64,000 nt of DNA from Stichopus chloronotus (lineage: Eukaryota; Echinodermata; Holothuroidea; Aspidochirotida; Stichopodidae), in NCBI GenBank assembly GCA_021234535.1, contig SFZH01000008.1, forward strand, positions 1,178,001 to 1,242,000. Direction: 5' to 3'. Positions 23,401 to 35,400 of this stretch are shown in pieces. The notes under the pieces were generated by a model. The model worked only from the letters and a program-made list of their open reading frames with translations, was not told the DNA's origin and did not search any database. Position numbers and translations under genes: made by a program. Position 1 is the stretch's first letter; each line of letters opens with the position of its first letter.

Positions 23401-26400
23401 TCAACAGATCAGGGACTTTTGTTGAAGATGTTGACTCTGTCATGCATTGACTAATTATCTTTCTGAGTACTGGAACAAAAAAGTCTATGATTGTTGCTTT
23501 AAGGCAGTACTCTTCAATATGAAGGAAACTTGGATAGACTTCATAGTAATTTTTGGGTAGCCTATGTGAAGGGATAATGTTTGTATAGTAGTAGTCCAAT
23601 TCATATTGATTTTAGTGTAAAACCTAGCAGAAGGCTAGGGTATACATATAAATCTTTTGAAGCCACAATGCATTTGCATCCTGGTTGGACATGTATGTGT
23701 ATGTTTGGAATTGCAGGTGGTACAAATATTACATGTTTGTTTCATAAATTATTATCAATCAAATACACATCTGTGATATTTGTTGGCTCATGGACCTGAC
23801 TTAAAACTTTTGATTTTGTTGATATTATTATTATTTGTTTTTGACTTATCTGACATCTTAACTACTAGACCAAATTAGGCAGTGTTGTATTTAACAACAG
23901 CGTGGCACAGTTCCTCACTAATGTACATCAAACATATTAATCTGCCTACTGAATCATAAGGAACGGTACATAAACGCAGCACTCCTTTAATGTGTATAGT
24001 TTGTGCATGTGTAATGCTAACACTATGGTCACATGACTCATGGAACATAGCATTTTCTTTTGGCAGGGAAATTTCTCGTATTGTACTGTATAGCAGTGCA
24101 ACCATCTTCCTTAGATTATGTACAGTATTCACTTGGTGTTGGTCAGTCTTTATTCACTAATACATTTTTTTTTCTACTTCTGTAGTACTACAGTCACTTG
24201 TTTTGTTACAGGTGTTGTACCTAAAATTGTTGAAATTTCTGCCCCCATAGCATAAGAATAGAACATGACACACGCATGAAAAGGATGTAATTCATAAGTT
24301 ATGTATCATGTTCCGTCCTACACTTCTCAGTTCTCAAGTTACCCTACTGAACCTACTTAGTAGTGTTCAGGACAATACGTACAATTCAAACAGCACTTCA
24401 GGTGTATGTAGTACATGGAGTTACTGTACAATCTTATCAGCTATTTCAGGCCATCAGTGTTCTTCCCTTCTTCCCATTTCTTACAACTCAACAACTCAAC
24501 ATTTGGACCCTGCAGTATCATATTGCTATTTATTAATACAGTTCATTACAAATGTGTATATCATGTATCATGTTACTCTTCAAATTCAATCAAGTGAGAC
24601 AGGTGCAATATGTTTTTTCTTTTTCCTCGGTTCATGTATGAGCAGCCTCCCTGTAACAAATGAAATGGTCCTACAGTGCCTGTGCTGTGTGAATGACTTG
24701 TATCCTGAGATGAAGTTTACAATTACAGCATATGAAATGACAAATAAGCACATACAGTACATGTGGACTGTGAGATCTGCACACAGTATTGTCACAATAG
24801 CTGCTTAGAATTTTAGTACATATCGAGCTTGTAAGCTGAGTGGTAGCTGTCTAGGTACTTTTCTTCATGACTTAATTTGTCTTAATCAGAAGCAATTTAT
24901 GATGTTTGGACTGACTCTGATGCTAGTAGCGAAAGGATCTTTGAAATAGTGTGAGGGTACATACTACTCTCTTGTAGGGTAATAATTTGAACAGTGCAAC
25001 TTAAAGCCTTTCGACCTTTAATGTAGGTACTGTATGCTCTGAAATTCTGAGAAAATGTTACTCCCTTGATCAAATTACTGTGCTTGTGTATTCTGGCAGT
25101 CTGTCTGCTTGTCCGCAATTACTATACAGTCGGATTGCTTGTTCCTGTTTGCATGTCTTTCATGGATAGTCCTGAAACCTGGCCTGATGGTCAAAACAAA
25201 AAAAAATGATCACTTGGAATATGCTGGAAGTTGAGGTCTCCAGATATTCTGGGGTCATTATCATGTTACTTTGTGAAAATTGTTGATAGCCTAGGTAAAA
25301 CTTTATACAGTAAAATAGGAGTTAGTGGGTTCATTTTGTTCTTGTTTTGTGGATGTGTAAAGGTTCAATCCTTGGGGTCCCACACAAGTTAGATAATAAA
25401 CTATTGTACCACAATATTTCAGATATTTGAATATAGCAAGCAATTTACTTCAGGGCAAGAGAGCACATGCAGAGTCTTGCTTTTGTTTTATATTGAATCT
25501 CCTAACCCCATCCCCCCTAAAAGACAATATGATTAACAGAAACTGTCTATACTTTAAAAAAAAAAAACAGGAAGTGAAGAAACTAGAATAAAACATTTGA
25601 TGAAAAGCTGGAAATAATCCCAGTGGTCTTATTGTACATAAAAGATGATACTGTAATATTTTTCATATAGCAGTTGCAGAAAATTTGTGACCAACATCTG
25701 CAGCACTGTCTCTTCTGTAGATAGATTACAGTGGATATTGTAATGGAATGTTATACCTTGAAGCAACAAAGTTGTGTTCCTTATATCCTTTCATACAGTA
25801 TGTTTTGTTTCAATATCATTCTTAGTAGTCCAGATAAGTTTACCTCATGATGTTGTTTTGTGACATACTGTAGTACATACTTGTTTAAATGTAGAATATT
25901 TAGTTCTCCAATCGTAAATGTTGCTTTTCAATTTTTGATGCAGTTTGGTCACTTTTGCCAAAACCTTTCTGATACCAAACAACATGCATTTATGACATGT
26001 TCTCATGTTGTTGTTCCTCTCAGGGTAATTATGTTCTCAGCAAGGATGATCTTCTCAAATCTCAGAAGGAAGAATATGACACAATTTTGTGCCTCAGCAT
26101 CACAAAGTGGATTCACCTGAATTGGGGTGATGATGGCCTGAAGCGGTTCTTCCGACGCATTTACCTAGCGCTACGACCAGGGGGTGTATTCATTCTAGAA
26201 CCCCAGGCTTGGCCGTCATATGTGAAAAAGAAGAAAATGACAGTAAGATTCTTCTCTTTCTCTTCAATTAATAGCTCATACAGTGGATCACTTTTTTGTC
26301 CAGTACTTAGTTTGAGGTACGTGTCAGAAAGTTCAACGACCGAGTAGTCTTGAGTGGTTGGTTGGGGTGCTGTACAGAGATACTAATAATCTTTAACTTT

Positions 26401-29400
26401 TCTCTTGACTGTTGCTGGCAGAAGTATCTAGTGATGAAATGACTCAGTGACATTCTACATTGTACCCATCTGTAGATACAGTAAGGCACATGTTACCCCA
26501 CAACAATAACTGTCTGGAAAAATATCACACTGGTCAGTGGACAGTGGTGTTTATATTGATCTCTTTACACCAACATCTGATTCAGCTCTGTCTTCATGTT
26601 ACTTGTCCCAATCTTATCTAAGATTCGACTGTATGGACACATTTTTTCAAAATCGTCCCCTTTTTTTTACTCCTCTCTGTTAAAAACTGCGTTATAAGAT
26701 GGTATCATGTCATCACTGGATGACAGTCTGTTTTAGTGTTTGTCAGCAATGCCACATACAGTATGTTAGCATAACATCACCCGATTTTTGGCTAATGTGT
26801 GGGGAAGATGGGAGCTTAAACTTGCAAAATTCTTATGGACATTGAACCTGATATGGATGCAGTGTGACCTATTGAAGGCTCATATTCATCCATAAACAAG
26901 TATGGTACATCTCAATGTTACATACTGACAATCTGTCATGGGTTGCGATGTTCTCTGCAAACAATGTCTGCCGTTTTTGATCAATGAGCTGATAGTCTGA
27001 AGCACTGATAAAAGAATTAGTTGCTGTCTGTTGTAAGGCTAATGACGTCATTGATGTCTCCTCTCATCCAGCTTCTTGTCCTTTATGTCTACATTGGTAA
27101 ATGAGAAGTTGATTAGCTGTCCTTCACAAGATATCAAGTGTCTTGGAGCTTTCAAAGTCACACATGTCTGGAAGAGCGCTTCTCTCGTTACCCTGTCTCC
27201 ACAAAGCAGCTGTTCTAAGTGGCTATCTTACTGTATATAATGTTGTACAATAGGTGCCAATATCACACATTTCAACTTACTGTAGCAAAGAAAAAAAAAA
27301 TATGAAATGATTTAATATTGTACTTCACCTGTCAGGTACAAGTAAGTGCTTGCAAATTGCAGCTCAGGTGTTGATGTGGACAATTAGGAATAATCTTTGC
27401 ATCACACTGCAGTACAGTAGATTGACTAAGAGGTACACTGTTAGATCTACTGTATTTCAAGGAAATGCCCTATGTATACTCCAGCACATACTTAAGGTAC
27501 CGTTTATCCACATATCAACGGTCCGTGCCCTGTGTAGCTACTGCTGAAGTTTCTTACACTGGCTTTGAGCATCATTAAAATAAAGCGAAGACTTAATTGT
27601 TATGCTTCTAGCAAACACTTTTAAGCACATGTAGTCTGGTGTTGATGCCAGTAATTTTAACAACAGTCAAGTTGTACAGAAAATGTGCCTAAGGTGCAAA
27701 AGATTTTCTTATCTACTGTGGTAGCAAAATACTGCATTTATGCAGCAGAAAGCTTGGAGATTGTGGTCTGTTGGAGGTAGTGTGACTGTAACATGACAAT
27801 GATGTTTTTGAGTGTTGGCTGTGTGAATCATTGAACATGATGAAAATAGCCACAAATCTATATCCATTGAAGATTGACAATTTTACAGGCAAATGCATCT
27901 AACACCTGCATCTTAAATAGACATTGGCTCAGTATGCATATTTTTGATATCAAGAGAGGAACTCACTTGACATGTCTAATATTATCCTTTTTATTTAAGT
28001 AACCTTTGTTTCAAAGATCAGTTGAGAATTTTATGTGACGCAACTCACACAAGGGTTATTTAGACATATTATTCTCCAGAAATGTTGATATCACTACCAG
28101 TGTGTGAACCAGATGGCAAGTGTAGTACTTCTTGTTGTATTCGGCTTTCCATACTCACACTGCCCTGCATCTACCTTTGACCTATGACCTTATTAAATAT
28201 GTTGTTGTGTATACGCCATCTTAGTGGCACACGTGTTTTTAATAAACGTCTCGCTACAACTGCCATTACCGAGTTTGTGCCTTCTGTAATGTGGCCGAGT
28301 ATACAACATGGTGGCAGCGGTAAACAGGTGAACGTCCTGATGTTGTTCGGTGATCGTTCGGGACTACCAATAAGGTAAAAAAAAAAAAATTGGCGATATT
28401 TTATCAACCCCCAAGCGCTCGTTGGGACATTACGGAGCCATTAAGTACAGTACCTTGTGTTGGCTACAATACAAAGGTGACTAACGTCGTTGTGTGTTGA
28501 CCAGAAGTGGCTATACAGTACTAGTGTATACGACGTAAAGTCAACATGGCCAAATGTTACAGGAGACCGAAGGAACTGAAATTTAATGAGGGTAATCAAG
28601 CCCAAAATTGGAAAGAGTTTAGAGAGGACTTTGAGATATTCCTTGAAGCAGCACATTCAGACAAAACGGATAAGCAAAAGGCTTACCTGTTGCTTAATCT
28701 GGCCGGACGAGAAGCCATAGAAAAAGTGAGAAGCTTCACCTATGATACGGAATCCGGGGAATCTAGAGAAAAGCTGAATACTTTGATGGAGAAATTTGAA
28801 ACTTTGTGTGCTCCTGTCAAGAATCTCACGATGGAGAGATACGCCTTTAATAGTCGGAACCAAAAGGAGGCGGAGCCGCTCGGCATGTACATCGCCTGTC
28901 TCAGAGAGCTGGCAAACACATGTGAGTTCGGAGATCTAAAGGATTCTCTTCTCAAAGATCGCATTGTTTGTGGCCTACGGAATAACAATTGGCGTAAGAC
29001 ATTACTCAGGGAAACAACATTGACACTTGAAAAAGCTATCGAGTTGTGTGCAGTGTAAGAAAGAACCGAGACACATCTAAAGAATTTTGACAAATTAAAT
29101 GAAAGCGTAGACTATGTTGGTAAAGGCCGCCAGAGTAGTAAAGGTAAAGGTAGGCCTGCAGTAGAAGATAAGCCTGGCCATAACCCCAGGTCTGCAAAAG
29201 GGGGTAGTAGTAGTGTCAGCTGCAAGTGGTGTGGCAAAAAGGGGAGGCACAAAAGACATGAATGCCCAGCAGATGGCAAGGAGTGTTTCAAGTGCCACAA
29301 AATTGGCCACTTTTCGGCGATATGCCGTAGTACTAGTGATGCCACCGTTCAGGGAAAAAGTGCATCTAGAGGGCAGTTCCAACAAAGAGTAAATGAAGTC

Positions 29401-32400
29401 GAGGATACATTAGATTCAGAATTTCTAGGAGAAGTAGAAATTGATAATGTCGATGATGCTGACTGGCTGGCTAAAGTCCAAGTCAATGGAGACTTAATTG
29501 AGTTTAAGATTGACACAGGGGCCAAAGTTAATGTAATCGGAGAGTCACATGAGATTGTTCAGAACCTGATTTTGTCTGGTTCAGACAAAGTTTTAACTGG
29601 TCCAGGTCAGACTCTATTACAATGTTTGGGATCTGCAAACATGAAATTTAAGTACAAGTCAAGTGAGGTTGTAGACAAAGTTTATGTAAATGCTAAGCAG
29701 AAAATGCCACTCCTTAGCAGGAAGACCAGTGTGGCACTAGGTATGGTTGCTCGGATAGATGGTGTCAACCAAGAGAGTCTTATTGAGACAGAGTATTCTG
29801 AATTCTCAGGCATGTTTAGAGGATTAGGGGTAATGAAGGATGTCAAGTGTAAAATTCGGCTCAAAGAAAATGCATCACCTGTTTGCATCATGACCCCTCG
29901 AAAAGTTTCACAACCCCTGTTACCCAAGGTAAAAGCATCCTTGGACAAAATGGAGAAACTTAATGTTATATCACCTGTAAAGGAACCTACAGAGTGGTGT
30001 TCAGGCATTGTTTGCGTTCGTAAACCGGATGACACGGTTCGGATCTGTGTTGACCTAACTGAATTGAACAAGTCCGTAAAAACGTGAAGTATACCCTATG
30101 GGAAATGTTGATGCTAATTTGGCAAAACTGGCTAACAGTACCATGTTTACAAAATTAGACTGTAATAATGGGTTTTGGCAACTTCCCTTAGATGAAGCAT
30201 CCAGATTACTAACTACCTTCATAACTCCATATGGGAGATATTGTTTTAATCGAATGCCTCCAGGGGTAACCTGTGCGCCAGAGATGTTTCAGAGACAAAT
30301 GTCTGAAATTGTCAAGGATCTACCATTTGTAATATGTCAGATGGATGATATTCTAATCCATAGCTCACCAGAATCACATAGTGAGTGTGTTAAGCAAACC
30401 CTTCAGAAATTACAAGCTGCTGGGGTTATGTTGAACAAGAGTAAATGTGTATTTCATAAGTCAAGTGTAAAATTTCTTGGGCACATCATTGATGAAACTG
30501 GTATTCATGTTGATGGTGATAAAATTGAAGCTATCACGAAATACCAACAACCAAAATCAGTGTCTGACTTGCGAAGATTTCTTGGCATGGTAAATCAAGT
30601 AGGGAAATTTGTACCTAGGTTGGCTAATCTTCGCAAGCCACTGAATGACCTGCTATGCAAAAATGTGCCTTGGTATTGGGACATGCACAAGAGAAGGCCT
30701 TTAAGGATATTAAGGGTGTTTTGATTTCAACAGAAGTGCTAGCTCATTATGACCCAACACTTGAAACATTTGTTGCCACAGATGCATCAGTAGCAGGGTT
30801 AGGAGCGGTTCTGTATCAAATTCAGCCTGATGGCAAGCGCAGGCCAGTGTTTCATGCATCAAGGTCACTGAATGATGCTGAGAAGAACTATGCGGTTATT
30901 GAGAAGGAGGCATTAGCGGTCTGCTGGGGGTGTGACAAGTTTTCAGAGTACCTCCTAGGTCTGGAATTCACGGTTGAGACAGACCATAAACCTCTGGTAT
31001 CCTTGTTAATGACTAAGGAATTGTCCAAACTTCCTCCAAGAATCCTCAGATTTCGACTGCACCTGATGAGGTATAGTCCACGGATCGTATATGTCCCTGG
31101 CAAGGATCAGGTAACAGCAGATGCTTTATCACGAGCTCCAGCATCCAAACCCGAAGCGGAAGATGACATACGGGCGGAGAACGTTGAGGTGTTCGCAATC
31201 ACTATGTCGGAAATCTTACCCGCAACTCCCTACAAGCCAGAGACGCCATTCATGAACAGATATTTTGAGCATCAGGCCCACTTCTCTATTGTGGATGACC
31301 TGATTGTATATGATGCGCGAATCGTGGTTCCCAGAGACTTGAGACTAGACATCCTCGGAAAAACTCACCAAAGACACCTTGGCATAACCAAATGCTGCAG
31401 TCGAGCCAGAGAAGCGATCTGGTGGCCAGGTACTGTATGTCCAAAATGATTGAGGAGATGATAAATGACTGTGAAATTTGCCGCAAGCATTACCCGCCAA
31501 AGACAGAGCCGTTGCTGACCACTGCATTGCCATCACGTGCATGGGAGCAAGTTGGCACAGATCTGTTCTTCCACAAAGGGAACGACTATATTGTGATCGT
31601 AGATTATTACTCGAGGTGGTTGGAAATAGACAAGCTGGTGGACACTTCTTCCAAAGCTGTTATCAGAGCCCTGAAGAAAAGCTTTGCTACTCACGGATTC
31701 CAGATGTGGTTATTTCTGACAATGGACCACAGTACAGCTCAAGTGAGTTTAAGAACTTTGCACTGTCATGGACATTTTCACATATCACGAGTAGTCCAAA
31801 ATTCCCACAGAGCAATGGCGAAGCTGAAAGAGCAGTCAAAACTGCTAAAGTATTGCTCAACAAAAATGATGATCCATACTTAGCCCTGTTGTCATATCGG
31901 ACATCACCACTACTGAACGGAAAGTCGCCAAGCGAACTCTTAATGAATAGAAAGCTAGCGACGCAATTACCCATTCTCCAGAGCAGGCTAGCAGCGAAAG
32001 CAGATTTGAGCGAAATACCTTCAAAGGAGGGACAAAGTCGGGAGAAATTGAAGCTGTGGTTTGACAAGCGACACAGAGCCACAGACTTGCCTACATTGCA
32101 TAAGGGCGACAACGTATTCTTACCTGATTTAAAGCGACAAGGTGTCATTGTAGACAAGCGCCCAGAACCAAGATCCTATTCAGTTGAAAACGATAACGGT
32201 AACATTGTTCGCAGAAATCGCAAGTCCATTGTACAGGTCAACTCACCAAATGCTGAAAATGACTTAACACCACTGCAGTTGCGTAATGATCCTCCAGTGA
32301 CCGCCAGGAGTGGTAGAGTGGTAAAAACACCTGCTCATTCTAAAGACTTTGTGACTAAGAGACACTAAGACACTAGAGTGTGATTTAAAGTTTGTTTATT

Positions 32401-35400
32401 CCACTTATTTTATAAGTACCACTTTCTTTTAAAGATTATCACTAATCGTTAATCACGTATAAGCAAGACAAAACGTAGAGCATTTATTCATACAGTAGTT
32501 TTATTCATGATTTGATTCCTTCCAAGCTCTGTGCCTAAGGAGGGGGATGTTGTATTCGGCTTTCCATACTCACACTGCCTTGCATCTACCTTTGACCTAT
32601 GACCTTATTAAATATGTTGTTGTGTATACGCCATCTTAGTGGCACACGTGTTTTTAATAAACGTCTCGCTACAACTGCCATTACCGAGTTTGTGCCTTCT
32701 GTAATGTGGCCGAGTATACAACACTTCTCACAGCACCATACTTAATGATGTATTGAAATATTAAATGAATATTCATTAAAACAAGCGTGGTAAAAGCAAA
32801 TGAGTGACACAATATGCATGTCTACAGCCATCATTGTACAGCAATGCTTCTGATAGCGAACAAACACATCATTGTGTTTCCATTTTTGTGAAATTTTAAA
32901 AGTAATCATCGCAAAAGCAGTAATAGACACTGTATGAACACATTTTAAACAAAGGGTTTCACTATGCACTTTCTGAAGTAAACCAGTTCTTTCTTCATGT
33001 GACACAACCTCTAATGCAATTAGGCAACTTTTGTGATATGAAAGGTGCAGTTTTTCCCACAGTGGATATAGCAACATAACTGCTCAACCATTGTATACCA
33101 GATTAGTGCCAGTTTCCGAAGTAAACTGCCTGTAGTCATGTCTAACTGATGGAGTTAAGTCTATGCAATTTATATTTGTGCAAAGAATGCTACAGAAATC
33201 CCTAGATCCATCATTTTATTTTTCATTTACATGGGAGTTCCAAAAGTTTTCAGTGATTTTTTTTTGGTAAAAAAAGTAACACACATTTGAACTCCACATA
33301 CTTTCTCTTAGTGCATAGTGGTAACTGACGGTATATTTTCTTTTCAGGAAACCACCTACAGAAATTTTTACAAGATCAAGTTCAAGCCACATGAATTCAA
33401 AAGGTTTCTCCTCAAAGATGTTGGATTTTCCACCTGTGAAGTTATTGGAACACCAGTGAATGAGTCAAAAGGTATTCACATGCTTTTAGTGTTTTCACAG
33501 GTGCCCTAATACCTGCACGGTAGTTTACTACCCATTGAAATATGTATTACACAACCACTGTGTAAACAACCGTGTCATGTTGCCAAATTGCACTTACTAT
33601 ACACAGCACATAATTCAAAACCAACTTTTTTTTCTGCGGTTTAAAATCTGTGGTCCTGTTAATGAGGTGAAGATGGGTGCAAACTAGTTAGTAAGATCCC
33701 CCCACGCAGATGTGATGCATAGTACTCTGGAAATGCCAATGTTATCGACACAGCCATTTTGGTCTGGTACCCAGTTTGTATGAGAAAGCTGCTTGGTTTC
33801 GATTTTTAGGATTCGATGAAAACTTACATGTTCTCTTTTTTCTCTGTACTTGACAGATGCAAGTAGTGAGTGTACAGTGTTTGCCTTCAACTTGCGTGCA
33901 TCAAACCTGTTAATTCTCAGAAATTCTGTGTCTCAAATTTACCAAATTGGCAACTTTAAATTTCATAAATTACACACATTAGTGTTCATACCTTGGCAGG
34001 ACTTATGAAAATTTAAATGGCAGTTGAAGATCTTGTACTTCAGCTGCGAAGCAAAAGTCATTCATTTTCCCGTATACACCCTTCCACTTACAATTTCATT
34101 AGAAGATTCAGCATTGTGATACTGTAGCATAAAAAATTAACACAACATCTTTTTCTGTAATATACCATCGGTAGGTTGGTATCACCAGTTAGCAGAGGTC
34201 GACATATAAAGATCCAAATGTACACGGGATGTTATTAGCATTTTCCCCATGTTTCCAAATGAAATTTGCATAGCAACCATCTTTTGGAAGAAGAATATAG
34301 TGGAACTAATTGTGGGTTGGAATACAGCAAGCAGCAAAGGTGTTGAAAGATGCTTGAAAGAAAGAAAATGCTTTTGTACAGTTTTCACCATTTACAATAG
34401 TCACATGAGACCCAAGAAATCCATAAGACAGTTTGCAGCAGTGGAGGTAAATAACTAGTTCTATGTGCCATAATGGAGTATAAACAACTTACAGTGTAAT
34501 TCTATTCATGGTGATCATAAGCAGATCTACCACAAAAGTACATTGCACATGGGATAAAATTTAGCATTTGTGCAGTGAAAAAACTGCTATTGTCATGTGC
34601 TTACCTGTACATAAGATATATTTATGGTGTTTTAATTGACTTCACAATGAACTTGTAACCCAAGTTATAGCGGAAGCCGAGAAGCTGAATTAATGGGTAC
34701 TCAGGTGACCAGACCGACTGCAGGTGACAGATCCCTAGATCCATATACTTAGACCTGGTGCAATAACTTCTGTTTGCTCCAACTGAGAGCATTTGCAAAG
34801 AAAGAAAATGCCTCAACAGTGCTGCTTCAATCCAAAAGAAATTGAAAGATACTGTAGCAACATACCATTCCATATAGAATGCCAGTTGAAAAGGACAAAA
34901 ATATAAATGCTAAATTTGTAAATTATTCTTGGAGTTTATTTGGACATTATTAACCAGAAATATATCAGTAGACATCTAAAATCTTGACTGAACCTCTTTG
35001 AGCAAGCAAAAATAAAAATCAACGTAAGGAAAATATACCTACGTCAGCAGAGTATTTTATGTTATCTTGGAGGTGTGTGTGCTACATCATAGTTTTCGAA
35101 AGTGAGGGCGACACGCTAGGGACACATTCTTGGGATTTATTTGGACATTATTAATCAGAAATATGTAGGTAGACCTCTAAAATCATTACTGAACCTCTTT
35201 GAGCAAGCAAAAATAAAAATCAGTTGAAAGGAAATATAGCTAACGTGGCAGTGTATTTTATGTTATCTTGGAGGTGTATGTGCTGCATCATAGTTTTCTA
35301 AAGTGAGGGCAACAGGTTATAAAACGACTTAGGGAAACTTGAAGTATTATTTGGAAAGAAGTCATTATGAAAATAACACCATTACGGTTGCGACTGTTTA

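Larger units (their letters stand above)
20435..26023 (+). other. MEPCE intron 1
   Basis: A 5.6-kb intron with GTAAGT donor. It contains the dispersed repeat copy at 20,812-21,137 and satellite-like AGGTCA repeats at 22.2-23.1 kb; the remainder is AT-rich with many short TACAGTA words. The open frames on either strand are not splice-bounded and show no domain. Confidence 0.7.
28133..32723 (+). mobile_element. full-length Ty3/gypsy LTR retrotransposon (mag/SURL-like), degenerate coding region
   Basis: 4,591 bp with 176-bp LTRs (TG...CA) that differ at one position, flanked by the 5-bp duplication CTTCT (28,128-28,132 and 32,724-32,728). A primer-binding site starts directly after the 5' LTR (tggtggcagcgg) and a polypurine tract (aaggaggggga) directly before the 3' LTR. 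Order: gag with double zinc knuckle, protease, RT, RNase H, integrase, i.e. Metaviridae order. No env frame. Gag and pol are in one frame at the protease, as in the mag group, but the copy has one in-frame stop and about four frame breaks. It lies in sense orientation in MEPCE intron 2. Confidence 0.95.
26243..33347 (+). other. MEPCE intron 2
   Basis: A 7.1-kb intron, of which 4.6 kb is the gypsy element. The donor is ACA|GTAAGA and the acceptor ttttcttttcag. The sequence around the insertion (27,690-28,132 and 32,724-33,090) is an older dispersed repeat. Confidence 0.8.

Noticed and set aside
23260..25120. Several open frames of 60-166 codons in MEPCE intron 1
   Set aside because: Cys/Tyr/Ser-rich translation of AT-rich DNA with no splice sites, no domain and overlap on both strands.
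31687..32157. 156-codon minus-strand frame
   Set aside because: Antisense shadow of the gypsy integrase.
32369..32547. A possible env gene after integrase in the gypsy element
   Set aside because: Only about 180 bp separate the integrase stop from the 3' LTR and no open frame with membrane segments exists there, so this is a retrotransposon without an envelope gene.
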